In this document: positions 17,976 to 25,980 of the stretch, one piece after another
Position numbering within the stretch: the first letter of the stretch is position 1
How the letters are laid out: the number at the start of each line of letters is the position of its first letter
Source of the DNA: Mycolicibacterium poriferae
Lineage (GTDB): Bacteria; Actinomycetota; Actinomycetes; Mycobacteriales; Mycobacteriaceae
Assembly: GCF_010728325.1 (NCBI RefSeq)
Contig: NZ_AP022570.1
Span: forward strand, 186,001-250,000
Length of the DNA: 64,000 nucleotides
Direction: 5' to 3'
The notes under the pieces: model-generated
Database searches by the model: none
The model's input: only the letters and a program-made list of their open reading frames with translations
Told to the model about the DNA's origin: nothing
Position numbers and translations under genes: made by a program

Positions 17976-19393
17976 CGACGTGCCTCACCTACTTTGAGCG
18001 CGTGGCCGGTTGTGGTGCCTCACCTATTTTGAGCGCGTGGTCTAGAAGGCTTGCCCGGTGGTGGAAGGCAAGATCGATATGGCTGCGAGGCGGCAGGTAA
18101 CGAACAAACTGCGAGGTCAGTACCGCAAGGCATCCAAGGCGGACCGGAGCAAGATTTTGGACCGGGTGGTGTCCACGACCGGGATGGGTCGTTCGACGGC
18201 CCGGCGGATGCTGACCGGCCCGAAGCTGGCGGACCCGGCCGAGCAGGTCGATGGGCGCGCGCTGCGGGCGCGGGGCTTCAGCGATGACGCCAGGGCGCTG
18301 CTGGAGCACGTGTGGGCATTGATGGGCATGCCGTGCGGCAAGTACCTGGCGGTCATGTGCGGCCTGTGGCTGCCGTTGCTGGCCGAGGCCGGTGATCTTG
18401 ACAAGCCGTTCGCCACCGAGGCGGCATTGGCTGAGCTCAAGGCAATGAGCGCGGCGACCGTGGACCGGTACTTGAAACCGGCCCGAGACCGAATGCGCAT
18501 CAAGGGTATCTCGACGACCAAACCCTCACCGCTGCTGCGGAACTCGATCACCATTCGCACCTGTGCCGATGAGGCGCCCGACGCCCGGGGTGATCGAGGC
18601 CGACACCGTGGCGCACTGCGGCCCGACGCTGATCGGCGAGTTCGCCCGCACGCTCACGATGACCGACCTCGCGATTGGCTGGACCGAGAACTGCTCGATC
18701 CGCAACAACGCCTCGAAGGCGATCACGGCGGGCATCGCCGAGTTGCAGCAGCGGTTCCCCTTCGACCTGGTGATCTTCGACTCAGACTGCGGGTCTGAGT
18801 TCATCAATCACGATGTCGCGGGCTGGCTGCAGGCCCGCGACATCGCCCAGACTCGCTCGCGGCCGTACCAGAAGAACGACCAAGCCCATGTGGAGTCGAA
18901 GAACAACCATGTGGTGCGCAAACACGCGTTCTACTGGCGCTATGACACCCCCGACGAGCTGGAGCTACTCAACCGACTGTGGAAGCTGGTATCGCTGCGC
19001 CTGAACTTCTTCACCCCGACCAAAAAACCCGTTGGCTACACCACCACCGAAGACGGTCGCCGCAAGCGCATCTACGACAAGCCAGCCACCCCGTGGCAGC
19101 GCCTGCAAACATCGGGAATCCTTGATGCACACCAACTCTCGAACGTTGCCGCCCGAATCGAGGGCATCAACCCGGCCGATTTGACCCGGCAGATCAACAC
19201 CATCCAGATGCAACTCCTGGATCTGGCCCAGGCCAAGACCGAGGCCCTCGCCGCCGCCCGCCACCTCGACCTGGAAGCATTGCAACCGTCAATCAACCGA
19301 TTGGCCACGGCGAAGTAACGCAAGCCCCCACGCGCTCATTATGCGTGAGGCACCAGCTCACCCTTCGCGCTCACATTTACGTGAGGCACCTCG
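17976..19393 (+). mobile_element. Insertion sequence copy 1 (1,418 bp)
   Basis: A complete IS flanked by the 5-bp target duplication GGGTC (17971-17975 and 19394-19398). Ends are imperfect inverted repeats, CGACGTGCCTCAC on the left and CGAGGTGCCTCAC on the right (read inward). Each end carries two tandem copies of a 23-24-bp repeat starting GTGCCTCAC and ending GAGCGCG (left at 17980 and 18013). It encodes one DDE transposase in two frames. It is inserted in the 3' end of the DUF664 gene and appears identical to copy 2. Confidence 0.93.
18058..19318 (+). CDS. DDE transposase, expressed through a +1 frameshift (copy 1)
   Basis: Frame 1 runs from GTG 18058 (or ATG 18079) with helix-turn-helix-like residues (TTGMGRSTARRMLTG) and is in family register to about codon 174 (TCADEAP). 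Frame 2 continues as TPGVIEADTVAHCG to the stop at 19318. The register changes by +1 at CCC-G (18577-18580). The integrase core has Asp in IEADTV, Asp in FDSDCG and Glu in HVESKN exactly 35 residues later (D-35-E). The fused product would be about 419 residues. It resembles rve-fold transposases of the IS3/IS21/IS481 superfamily; I cannot assign the exact family. Confidence 0.85.
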
Positions 19394-19936
19394 GGGTCCT
19401 CACCGACCCGGCCGTCGACCGCCTCACGCAACAGATCGGCGTGGCCGGTGTGGCGGCCGTATTCCTCGATCAGATCGCACACCAGCCGGCGCAGACTCGC
19501 ATGCTCGCCGGCGTCGGTGCTCACCGCGACCAACTGGTCCAGGCCGCCCCGCTGCAGCGCGGTGGCGAGCCGCGACCGGGACCGCTCGACCGCGTCGTCG
19601 TAGAGGATGTAGAGCTGCTCGGGCGTGTCGGTGGCCGCCGAGGTGAACTCCCAGTCGTCGGTGCCGTCGAACAGTGATTCCCACGGCTCACCGACCGGGT
19701 CACCGGTCAGCTTCTGGGTGGTGATGAAGTCCTCGTTGATGGCCATGTGCTTGAGCAGGCCGCCCAGCGTCAGGGCAGACGCGCCGATGCGAACGGACAA
19801 CCCGGCGGCGTCGAGCCCGTCGGTCTTCCACTGAAACGTCATGCGCAGGCGATCGAGCGCGCCCAGCAGATGCTCGGCCTCGCTACCCGCCAGCGGCGGT
19901 TCTCAGGGAGGATCGGCCATGAGAACGAACTTAGAG

Positions 19937-20009
19937 CGCGCCCGAAGGGATTCGAACCCCTAACCTTCTGATCCGTAGTCAGATGCTCTATCCGTTGAGC
20001 TACGGGCGC
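19937..20009 (-). tRNA. tRNA-Arg (anticodon ACG)
   Basis: From 20009 leftward the acceptor GCGCCCG pairs with CGGGCGC, with discriminator G at 19937; CCA is not encoded. The anticodon stem-loop is CTGACT-ACG-GATCAG and the T-loop GGTTCGAATCC. A34 of this tRNA is the known substrate of TadA, encoded at 3960-4409. It lies between the two IS copies. Confidence 0.95.
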
Positions 20010-20037
20010 ATGTGGTGGTGCATGTTCAGTTGTAGAG

Positions 20038-20126
20038 CGGAGGCGAGAGGATTTGAACCTCCGGTCCACTTTGAGGTGGACAACTCATTAGCAGTGAGCC
20101 CCATTCGGCCGCTCTGGCACGCCTCC
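20038..20126 (-). tRNA. tRNA-Ser (anticodon GCT)
   Basis: From 20126 leftward the acceptor GGAGGCG pairs with CGCCTCC, discriminator G at 20038, no encoded CCA. The anticodon stem-loop is CTCACT-GCT-AATGAG. A long variable arm (GTCCACCTCAAAGTGGAC) marks a class II serine tRNA decoding AGC/AGU. It is 57 bp from the left end of IS copy 2. Confidence 0.95.
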
Positions 20127-20183
20127 TGACGTTTACCGCCGAGCCAAGAGCGTACACAGGCCCTGCCACGGGAAGCAAAGCAG

Positions 20184-21601
20184 CGACGTGCCTCACCTAC
20201 TTTGAGCGCGTGGCCGGTTGTGGTGCCTCACCTATTTTGAGCGCGTGGTCTAGAAGGCTTGCCCGGTGGTGGAAGGCAAGATCGATATGGCTGCGAGGCG
20301 GCAGGTAACGAACAAACTGCGAGGTCAGTACCGCAAGGCATCCAAGGCGGACCGGAGCAAGATTTTGGACCGGGTGGTGTCCACGACCGGGATGGGTCGT
20401 TCGACGGCCCGGCGGATGCTGACCGGCCCGAAGCTGGCGGACCCGGCCGAGCAGGTCGATGGGCGCGCGCTGCGGGCGCGGGGCTTCAGCGATGACGCCA
20501 GGGCGCTGCTGGAGCACGTGTGGGCATTGATGGGCATGCCGTGCGGCAAGTACCTGGCGGTCATGTGCGGCCTGTGGCTGCCGTTGCTGGCCGAGGCCGG
20601 TGATCTTGACAAGCCGTTCGCCACCGAGGCGGCATTGGCTGAGCTCAAGGCAATGAGCGCGGCGACCGTGGACCGGTACTTGAAACCGGCCCGAGACCGA
20701 ATGCGCATCAAGGGTATCTCGACGACCAAACCCTCACCGCTGCTGCGGAACTCGATCACCATTCGCACCTGTGCCGATGAGGCGCCCGACGCCCGGGGTG
20801 ATCGAGGCCGACACCGTGGCGCACTGCGGCCCGACGCTGATCGGCGAGTTCGCCCGCACGCTCACGATGACCGACCTCGCGATTGGCTGGACCGAGAACT
20901 GCTCGATCCGCAACAACGCCTCGAAGGCGATCACGGCGGGCATCGCCGAGTTGCAGCAGCGGTTCCCCTTCGACCTGGTGATCTTCGACTCAGACTGCGG
21001 GTCTGAGTTCATCAATCACGATGTCGCGGGCTGGCTGCAGGCCCGCGACATCGCCCAGACTCGCTCGCGGCCGTACCAGAAGAACGACCAAGCCCATGTG
21101 GAGTCGAAGAACAACCATGTGGTGCGCAAACACGCGTTCTACTGGCGCTATGACACCCCCGACGAGCTGGAGCTACTCAACCGACTGTGGAAGCTGGTAT
21201 CGCTGCGCCTGAACTTCTTCACCCCGACCAAAAAACCCGTTGGCTACACCACCACCGAAGACGGTCGCCGCAAGCGCATCTACGACAAGCCAGCCACCCC
21301 GTGGCAGCGCCTGCAAACATCGGGAATCCTTGATGCACACCAACTCTCGAACGTTGCCGCCCGAATCGAGGGCATCAACCCGGCCGATTTGACCCGGCAG
21401 ATCAACACCATCCAGATGCAACTCCTGGATCTGGCCCAGGCCAAGACCGAGGCCCTCGCCGCCGCCCGCCACCTCGACCTGGAAGCATTGCAACCGTCAA
21501 TCAACCGATTGGCCACGGCGAAGTAACGCAAGCCCCCACGCGCTCATTATGCGTGAGGCACCAGCTCACCCTTCGCGCTCACATTTACGTGAGGCACCTC
21601 G
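20184..21601 (+). mobile_element. Insertion sequence copy 2 (1,418 bp)
   Basis: Same length, orientation and apparently identical sequence as copy 1, with a different 5-bp target duplication AGCAG (20179-20183 and 21602-21606). Paired terminal repeats are at both ends as in copy 1. The right end lies 31 bp before the hisC2 start codon, so this insertion has replaced the far-upstream promoter sequence of hisC2. Confidence 0.93.
20266..21526 (+). CDS. DDE transposase, expressed through a +1 frameshift (copy 2)
   Basis: Identical to the copy 1 transposase, including the +1 register change, here at 20785-20788. Frame 1 starts at 20266; frame 2 carries the D-D-35-E catalytic core and ends at 21526. 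The same frameshift in two independently inserted copies argues that the split arrangement is functional or is supplied in trans. Confidence 0.85.
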
Positions 21602-21620
21602 AGCAGATGCGGGCGGGCCA

Positions 21621-21626
21621 TAAACT
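21621..21626 (+). promoter_or_regulatory. Probable -10 element of hisC2
   Basis: TAAACT ends 6 bp before GTG 21633, the spacing expected for a mycobacterial leaderless transcript that starts at the initiation codon. No ribosome site is visible. The -35 position falls in IS-derived or target-duplication sequence. Confidence 0.45.
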
Positions 21627-21632
21627 GGTCGG

Positions 21633-22688
21633 GTGTCCGCCCGCCTGCGTCCCGAGCTCGCCGATCTGCCCGCCTACGCCCCGGGCCGGACGGTGCCCGG
21701 CGCCATCAAGATCGCCAGCAACGAGACGGTGCACGGCCCGCTGCCCAGCGTGCGGGCCGCCATCGCCTCCGCGGTCGACAACCTCAACCGCTATCCGGAC
21801 AACGGCTACGTCGAGCTCAAGGAGCGCCTGGCCAAGCACGTCAACTTCGCCCCGGAGCACATCTCGGTGGGCTGCGGGTCGGTCAGCCTGTGCCAGCAGT
21901 TGATCCAGATCACCGCGACTGTCGGCGACGAGGTGCTCTTCGGGTGGCGCAGCTTCGAGATCTACCCGCTGCAGGTCCGCACCGCCGGCGCCACCCCGGT
22001 GCAGGTACCGCTGACCGACCACACCTTCGACCTGGACGCGATGCTCGCCGCGATCACCGACCGGACCCGGCTGATCTTCGTATGCAACCCGAACAACCCG
22101 ACCAGCACCGTCGTCGACCCCGACGCGCTGGCCCGCTTCGTCGCAGCGGTGCCGCCGCACATCCTGGTGGTGCTGGACGAGGCCTACATCGAGTACGTGC
22201 GCGGCGACCTGGTGCCCGACAGCTTCGGCCTGGTGCGCGCGCACAGCAACGTGGTGGTGCTGCGCACGTTCTCCAAGGCCTACGGCCTGGCCGGCCTGCG
22301 GATCGGTTATGCGGTCGCCGACCCGGACATCGTCACCGCGCTGTCCAAGGTGTACGTGCCGTTCACCGCCACCAGCGTGTCGCAGGCCGCCGCGATCGCC
22401 TGCCTGGACGCGGCCGACGAACTGCTGGCCCGCACCGATGCGGTCGTCGCCGAACGCGCCCGGGTCAGCACGGCGCTGCACGACGCCGGCTACGACCTGC
22501 CCGCCTCGCAGGCCAACTTCGTGTGGCTGCCGCTGGTGGACCGCGCCCAGCAGTTCGCCGCCGACGCCGCCAACAGCCGCATCATCGTGCGCCCCTACGG
22601 TGAGGACGGCGTGCGGGTCACCGTCGCCTCCCCCGACGAGAACGACACCTTCCTCGAGTTCGCCCGAGCATGGACAGGACCCCGATGA
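21633..22688 (+). CDS. hisC2: HisC-type aminotransferase (HisC2/aromatic aminotransferase)
   Basis: A 351-residue class I/II PLP aminotransferase. The internal aldimine Lys215 lies in FSKAYGLAGLRIGY. Other motifs are IKIASNETVHGP, RYPDNGY, FVCNPNNPT and VLDEAYIEY. Length and the Rv3772 synteny position point to HisC2, described in mycobacteria as a histidinol-phosphate or aromatic amino acid aminotransferase. GTG start at 21633 appears leaderless. Downstream it overlaps the DUF4334 gene by four bases. Its promoter region was altered by IS copy 2. Confidence 0.88.
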   Translation: MSARLRPELADLPAYAPGRTVPGAIKIASNETVHGPLPSVRAAIASAVDNLNRYPDNGYVELKERLAKHVNFAPEHISVGCGSVSLCQQLIQITATVGDEVLFGWRSFEIYPLQVRTAGATPVQVPLTDHTFDLDAMLAAITDRTRLIFVCNPNNPTSTVVDPDALARFVAAVPPHILVVLDEAYIEYVRGDLVPDSFGLVRAHSNVVVLRTFSKAYGLAGLRIGYAVADPDIVTALSKVYVPFTATSVSQAAAIACLDAADELLARTDAVVAERARVSTALHDAGYDLPASQANFVWLPLVDRAQQFAADAANSRIIVRPYGEDGVRVTVASPDENDTFLEFARAWTGPR

Positions 22689-23167
22689 CCGCCACCCAGA
22701 CCGCCCGCGAGACGTTCGACGCCCTCACCGCGCGCACCGACACCCTCACCGACGCCGAGCTCGACGAGTTCTGGGCCACGCTGGCCCCGGCCACGATCGA
22801 TTTCATGATCGGCGAGTGGAAGGGCGGCGAGTTCCACACCGGGCACAAGGCCAACGGCTTCATGACGCGGCTGAACTGGTTCGGCAAGACGTTCCACTCG
22901 GCCACCGACGCCAAGCCGCTGGTCTGTCTCGACGCGGACGGGACCAGGTTCTCCAACACCGAAGCCATGAACGGCGAGGCCAGCCTGTGGATGGAGGAGT
23001 TCCGCGGCGAGCTGGTCGCCTCGATGGTGTACGACGGCAAGCCGGTCCACGACCATTTCAAGGTCATCGACGACAACGCCGTACTCGGGATCATGAACGG
23101 CAAGGGCGCGCTGGACACCAGCTCCGGCACGCCTCGCCACCTGTACTTCTATCTCGAGCGGGTGTAG
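22685..23167 (+). CDS. GXWXG/DUF4334-domain protein
   Basis: A 160-residue soluble protein with the GXWXG motif (MIGEWKGGEFHTGHKANG) followed by a DUF4334-type region (FSNTEAMNGEASLWMEEFRGE, MVYDGKPVHDHFKVID). Function is unknown. ATG 22685 overlaps the hisC2 stop (ATGA), so it is co-translated with the aminotransferase. Confidence 0.8.
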   Translation: MTATQTARETFDALTARTDTLTDAELDEFWATLAPATIDFMIGEWKGGEFHTGHKANGFMTRLNWFGKTFHSATDAKPLVCLDADGTRFSNTEAMNGEASLWMEEFRGELVASMVYDGKPVHDHFKVIDDNAVLGIMNGKGALDTSSGTPRHLYFYLERV

Positions 23168-23176
23168 CCGCCTATC

Positions 23177-23638
23177 GTGGCCAGCGTGAAGACGCACCTG
23201 CGGGTGGCGGCGACAGCTCTGATCGGGCTGGCGATCGTCCTCGGCCTGACCACGGCCTGCCAGCGCACCACCGAGGGCACGGTCGCGCAGACCACCGAGC
23301 CGGGCCCGCCGCTGCCGTCGGCGCCGACAACCACCAGCGGGCGGCCGGGCATCCCGGGACTGCCCGAGATCCCGGGGATTCCGATCCCCAACATCCCGCT
23401 GCCGACGCGCAACACCAATGTCCCGGAAGTGCCGGCCCCGCCCAACGCCACGTCGATGACGTGTGGCGAGTACAACGACCTCGACGAGGCCACCCGGGTG
23501 GCCGTGGTGCGCGAGATCCTGGCCCAGGAGAACAATCCGCTGGGACCCGACGGCGAGTTCGTCGGCCAGATCCTGGCCGACGCGGCCTGCCAGTTCCTGC
23601 CCGGCGCCCGGGTCAGCGAGATCCTGATGGGCGGCTGA
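23177..23638 (+). CDS. Proline-rich putative lipoprotein
   Basis: A 153-residue exported protein. A signal peptide with a hydrophobic stretch at about 10-25 ends in a lipobox LTTAC with Cys28. Residues 40-90 are a Pro/Gly/Thr-rich linker with a repeated PGIPGLPEIPGIPIPNIP pattern, followed by a small domain with two Cys (SMTCGEYND and DAACQFLPG) that could form a disulfide. The start is GTG 23177 or 23186, without a clear ribosome site. No function is recognised. Confidence 0.72.
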   Translation: MASVKTHLRVAATALIGLAIVLGLTTACQRTTEGTVAQTTEPGPPLPSAPTTTSGRPGIPGLPEIPGIPIPNIPLPTRNTNVPEVPAPPNATSMTCGEYNDLDEATRVAVVREILAQENNPLGPDGEFVGQILADAACQFLPGARVSEILMGG

Positions 23639-23665
23639 CCGGGCCCACTGGCTAGCCTCTTGTCC

Positions 23666-24493
23666 ATGAGCAGCACCTATGAAGCACTGACCGTCGACGT
23701 CGCCGATCACATCGCCCAGGTGACGCTGATCGGACCGGGCAAGGGCAACGCGATGGGCCCGGCGTTCTGGGCGGAGCTTCCGGTGGTCTTCGCCGACCTC
23801 GACGCCGACCCCGACGTCCGCGCGATCGTGCTGACCGGGTCGGGCAGGAACTTCACCTACGGGTTGGACCTGGCCGCGATGGGCGGCACGCTTGCCGGGG
23901 TCATGGGCGGCGACGGTGCCACCGCCAAGCCGCGCGCCGATTTCCACAAACACCTCAAGTCGATGCAGCAGTCGATCACCGCCGTGGCGGACTGCCGCAC
24001 CCCCACCATCGCCGCGGTGCACGGCTGGTGCATCGGCGGCGGAGTGGACCTGATCTCGGCGGTCGACATCCGCTACGCCAGCGCCGACGCGAAGTTCTCG
24101 GTGCGCGAGGTCAAGCTCGCGATCGTCGCCGACGTCGGGACGCTGGCACGCCTGCCGATGATCCTCAACGACGGCCACATGCGGGAACTGGCGTTGACGG
24201 GCAAGGACATCGACGCCGCACGCGCCGAGAAGATCGGGCTGGTCAACGACGTCTACGCCGATGCCGAGGCAACCCTGGCGGCAGCGCGCGCCACCGCCGC
24301 CGAGATCGCCGCGAACCCGCCGCTGACCGTGCAGGGCATCAAGGACGTGCTCGACGAACAGCGCACCGACGCGGTGGCCGCGAGCCTGCGGTACGTCGCG
24401 GCGTGGAACTCGGCGTTCCTGCCGTCGAAGGATCTCACCGAGGGCATCACCGCGATGTTCGAGAAGCGCCCGCCCGAGTTCACCGGCGAGTAG
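23666..24493 (+). CDS. echA21: Enoyl-CoA hydratase/isomerase family protein (EchA21)
   Basis: A 275-residue crotonase-fold enzyme. The oxyanion-hole segments are NFTYGLDLAAMGG and AVHGWCIGGGVDLISAVDIRYA, with an acidic residue in VREVKLAIVADVGTLARLP as in dienoyl-CoA isomerase-like members. The position beside hisC2 matches Rv3774. ATG 23666 is preceded by a TAGCCT -10-like element, suggesting a leaderless message. The stop overlaps the convergent MFS gene by 14 bp. The exact acyl-CoA substrate is unknown. Confidence 0.87.
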   Translation: MSSTYEALTVDVADHIAQVTLIGPGKGNAMGPAFWAELPVVFADLDADPDVRAIVLTGSGRNFTYGLDLAAMGGTLAGVMGGDGATAKPRADFHKHLKSMQQSITAVADCRTPTIAAVHGWCIGGGVDLISAVDIRYASADAKFSVREVKLAIVADVGTLARLPMILNDGHMRELALTGKDIDAARAEKIGLVNDVYADAEATLAAARATAAEIAANPPLTVQGIKDVLDEQRTDAVAASLRYVAAWNSAFLPSKDLTEGITAMFEKRPPEFTGE

Positions 24494-25781
24494 CCCGACG
24501 CCCGGCCGTCTCGGGCAGCGCGGCCACACAGGCGAAACTGAGCAGCGCCAGCGCACCCATCATCGCGGCGACGGCGGTGCTGCCTGCGGCATTCAGCAGT
24601 GCCGGGGACAGCACCGGCGGCAACGCACCACCCACGATGGCGCCGATGGTGTGCGACAACGCGGCGGCGGTGTAGCGGTAGCGGGCGGCGAAGAGCTCCG
24701 GCAGGAAGGCGGCCATCGGGCCCATGCAGGCCCCGATGAGCGCGTAGGTGGCCACCATCGCCACCCCGAACACCGCGGGGTCGCGGGTCTCGATCAGCGG
24801 GAACACCGCGACCGACCAGGGCACCGCGAGCGCGACGGCCCACGCGGTGACGCGCTTGCGGCCCCACATGTCGCTCGAGATCGCCGAGGCGGCCGCGAAC
24901 GCGATCGCGAAGAAACCGCCGAGCACACTGACCGTGAGCACCAGATTCGTCGAGTACCCCAGATGGTCGGCGGCGTAGTGGGTGAAGAACGTCCCGGCCT
25001 GGAACACCAACATGGGTGCGCAGATCGCAGCTCCGCCGGCCAGCAGCACCCGCGCGCCCTGCCGCCGCATCAGCACGCCGATCGGGGTGCCGGGCAGCGC
25101 CTCGCGATCGTCGGCGCCGACCGCCGTCGGCTCGCTGACCGTCAACCGGATGTACAGCGCGATCGCGATCAGTACGGCGCTGAGCAGGAACGGAATCCGC
25201 CAACCCCACTGCAGGAACGCTTGGCTGCTGTCTGCGAACGCGGTGTGCACCACCAGGAAGACGAGGTTGGACAACACCAGCGCGGTGCCGAGGCCCAGCT
25301 GCGTGAACATGCCGTAGAAGCCGCGGCGCCCCTCGGGGGCGTGCTCGGCGCTCAGCAGCACCGCACCGGCCCACTCCCCGCCCACCGCGAATCCCTGGAT
25401 CAGCCGCAGACCGATCAGCGCCAGCGGGGCGGCGATGCCGATGCTGGCGGTGCTGGGCAGCAGGCCGACACCCACGGTGGCGACGCCCATCAACAGCAAC
25501 GTGACCACCAGCGTCTGCGTGCGGCCGATGCGGTCACCGAAATGGCCGAAGACCGCCGCCCCGACCGGGCGAGCCAGGAACGCCGAGGCGAACGCGCCCA
25601 GTGAGGCGGTCACCGCCATCACGTGCCCGAGCTCGGGGAAGAACACCGTCGGAAACACCAGAGCCGCGGCGGTGCCGTAGATGAAGAAGTCGTAGAACTC
25701 GATGGCCGAACCGACATAGCTGGCGGTGGCCACTCTGCGCATCTGCGACCGGGCACCGGAGGCCGCGACGATGGGTGTCAT
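24480..25781 (-). CDS. MFS transporter, metabolite:proton symporter (MHS) type
   Basis: A 433-residue integral membrane protein with about 12 hydrophobic helices. Motifs typical of the MHS/ShiA-ProP group are ASYVGSAIEFYDFFIYGTAAAL at the first helix, ARPVGAAVFGHFGDRIGR and GLRLIQGFAVGGEWAGA. These proteins import small organic acids or osmolytes such as shikimate, alpha-ketoglutarate or proline betaine; the substrate is not readable here. ATG 25781 matches the usual family N-terminus. Confidence 0.85.
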   Translation of the reverse strand: MTPIVAASGARSQMRRVATASYVGSAIEFYDFFIYGTAAALVFPTVFFPELGHVMAVTASLGAFASAFLARPVGAAVFGHFGDRIGRTQTLVVTLLLMGVATVGVGLLPSTASIGIAAPLALIGLRLIQGFAVGGEWAGAVLLSAEHAPEGRRGFYGMFTQLGLGTALVLSNLVFLVVHTAFADSSQAFLQWGWRIPFLLSAVLIAIALYIRLTVSEPTAVGADDREALPGTPIGVLMRRQGARVLLAGGAAICAPMLVFQAGTFFTHYAADHLGYSTNLVLTVSVLGGFFAIAFAAASAISSDMWGRKRVTAWAVALAVPWSVAVFPLIETRDPAVFGVAMVATYALIGACMGPMAAFLPELFAARYRYTAAALSHTIGAIVGGALPPVLSPALLNAAGSTAVAAMMGALALLSFACVAALPETAGRRATRR

Positions 25782-25980
25782 GGGCTCGATCCTCGTCGCA
25801 GCCCGGCGATTTCGGCACCGTTCGATCGGTGGACCGTGCGGTGGACGCCGCTGTCCTCCGATTGGAGGACACCGCTCACGATCGCCCTCAGCAACAATCT
25901 GCTTGTTCGCTCGGACAGCGCCGATGCGGACATGCCGAGCCGATCCGGCGGCGGGCACACGTTGTGGGGGGGACATCGCC

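Larger units (their letters stand above)
17943..19920 (-). pseudogene. DinB/DUF664-family gene broken by a nonsense codon and an IS insertion
   Basis: The body (19842 down to 19394) encodes a DinB-like four-helix protein with segments LTLGGLLKHMAINEDF and LIEEYGRHTGHADLLREAVDG. It is broken twice. In frame upstream, ATG at 19920 reads MADPP, then TGA, then EPPLAGSEAEHLLGALDRLR, which is the normal family N-terminus; codon 6 is therefore a stop where Arg (CGA) would fit. The 3' end is cut after VGEDP by IS copy 1. On the other side of the IS (17975 to 17943) the frame continues PPDWRPRR and stops. The remaining frame from ATG 19842 ends with IS-encoded residues. It matches Rv3773c by position beside hisC2. 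Confidence 0.8.

Noticed and set aside
18580..18798. Tail of the first transposase frame as a separate protein
   Set aside because: After codon 174 the frame yields Arg/Asp-rich sequence typical of an out-of-frame reading, whereas the other frame carries the catalytic core.
19937..20126. tRNA-associated integration site for a prophage or island
   Set aside because: No duplicated tRNA 3' end, integrase of the tyrosine type or phage genes; the nearby elements are DDE-type IS copies.
17971..21606. Composite transposon carrying the two tRNA genes
   Set aside because: Each IS has its own target duplication (GGGTC and AGCAG), and the outer flanks do not match, so the pair inserted separately.
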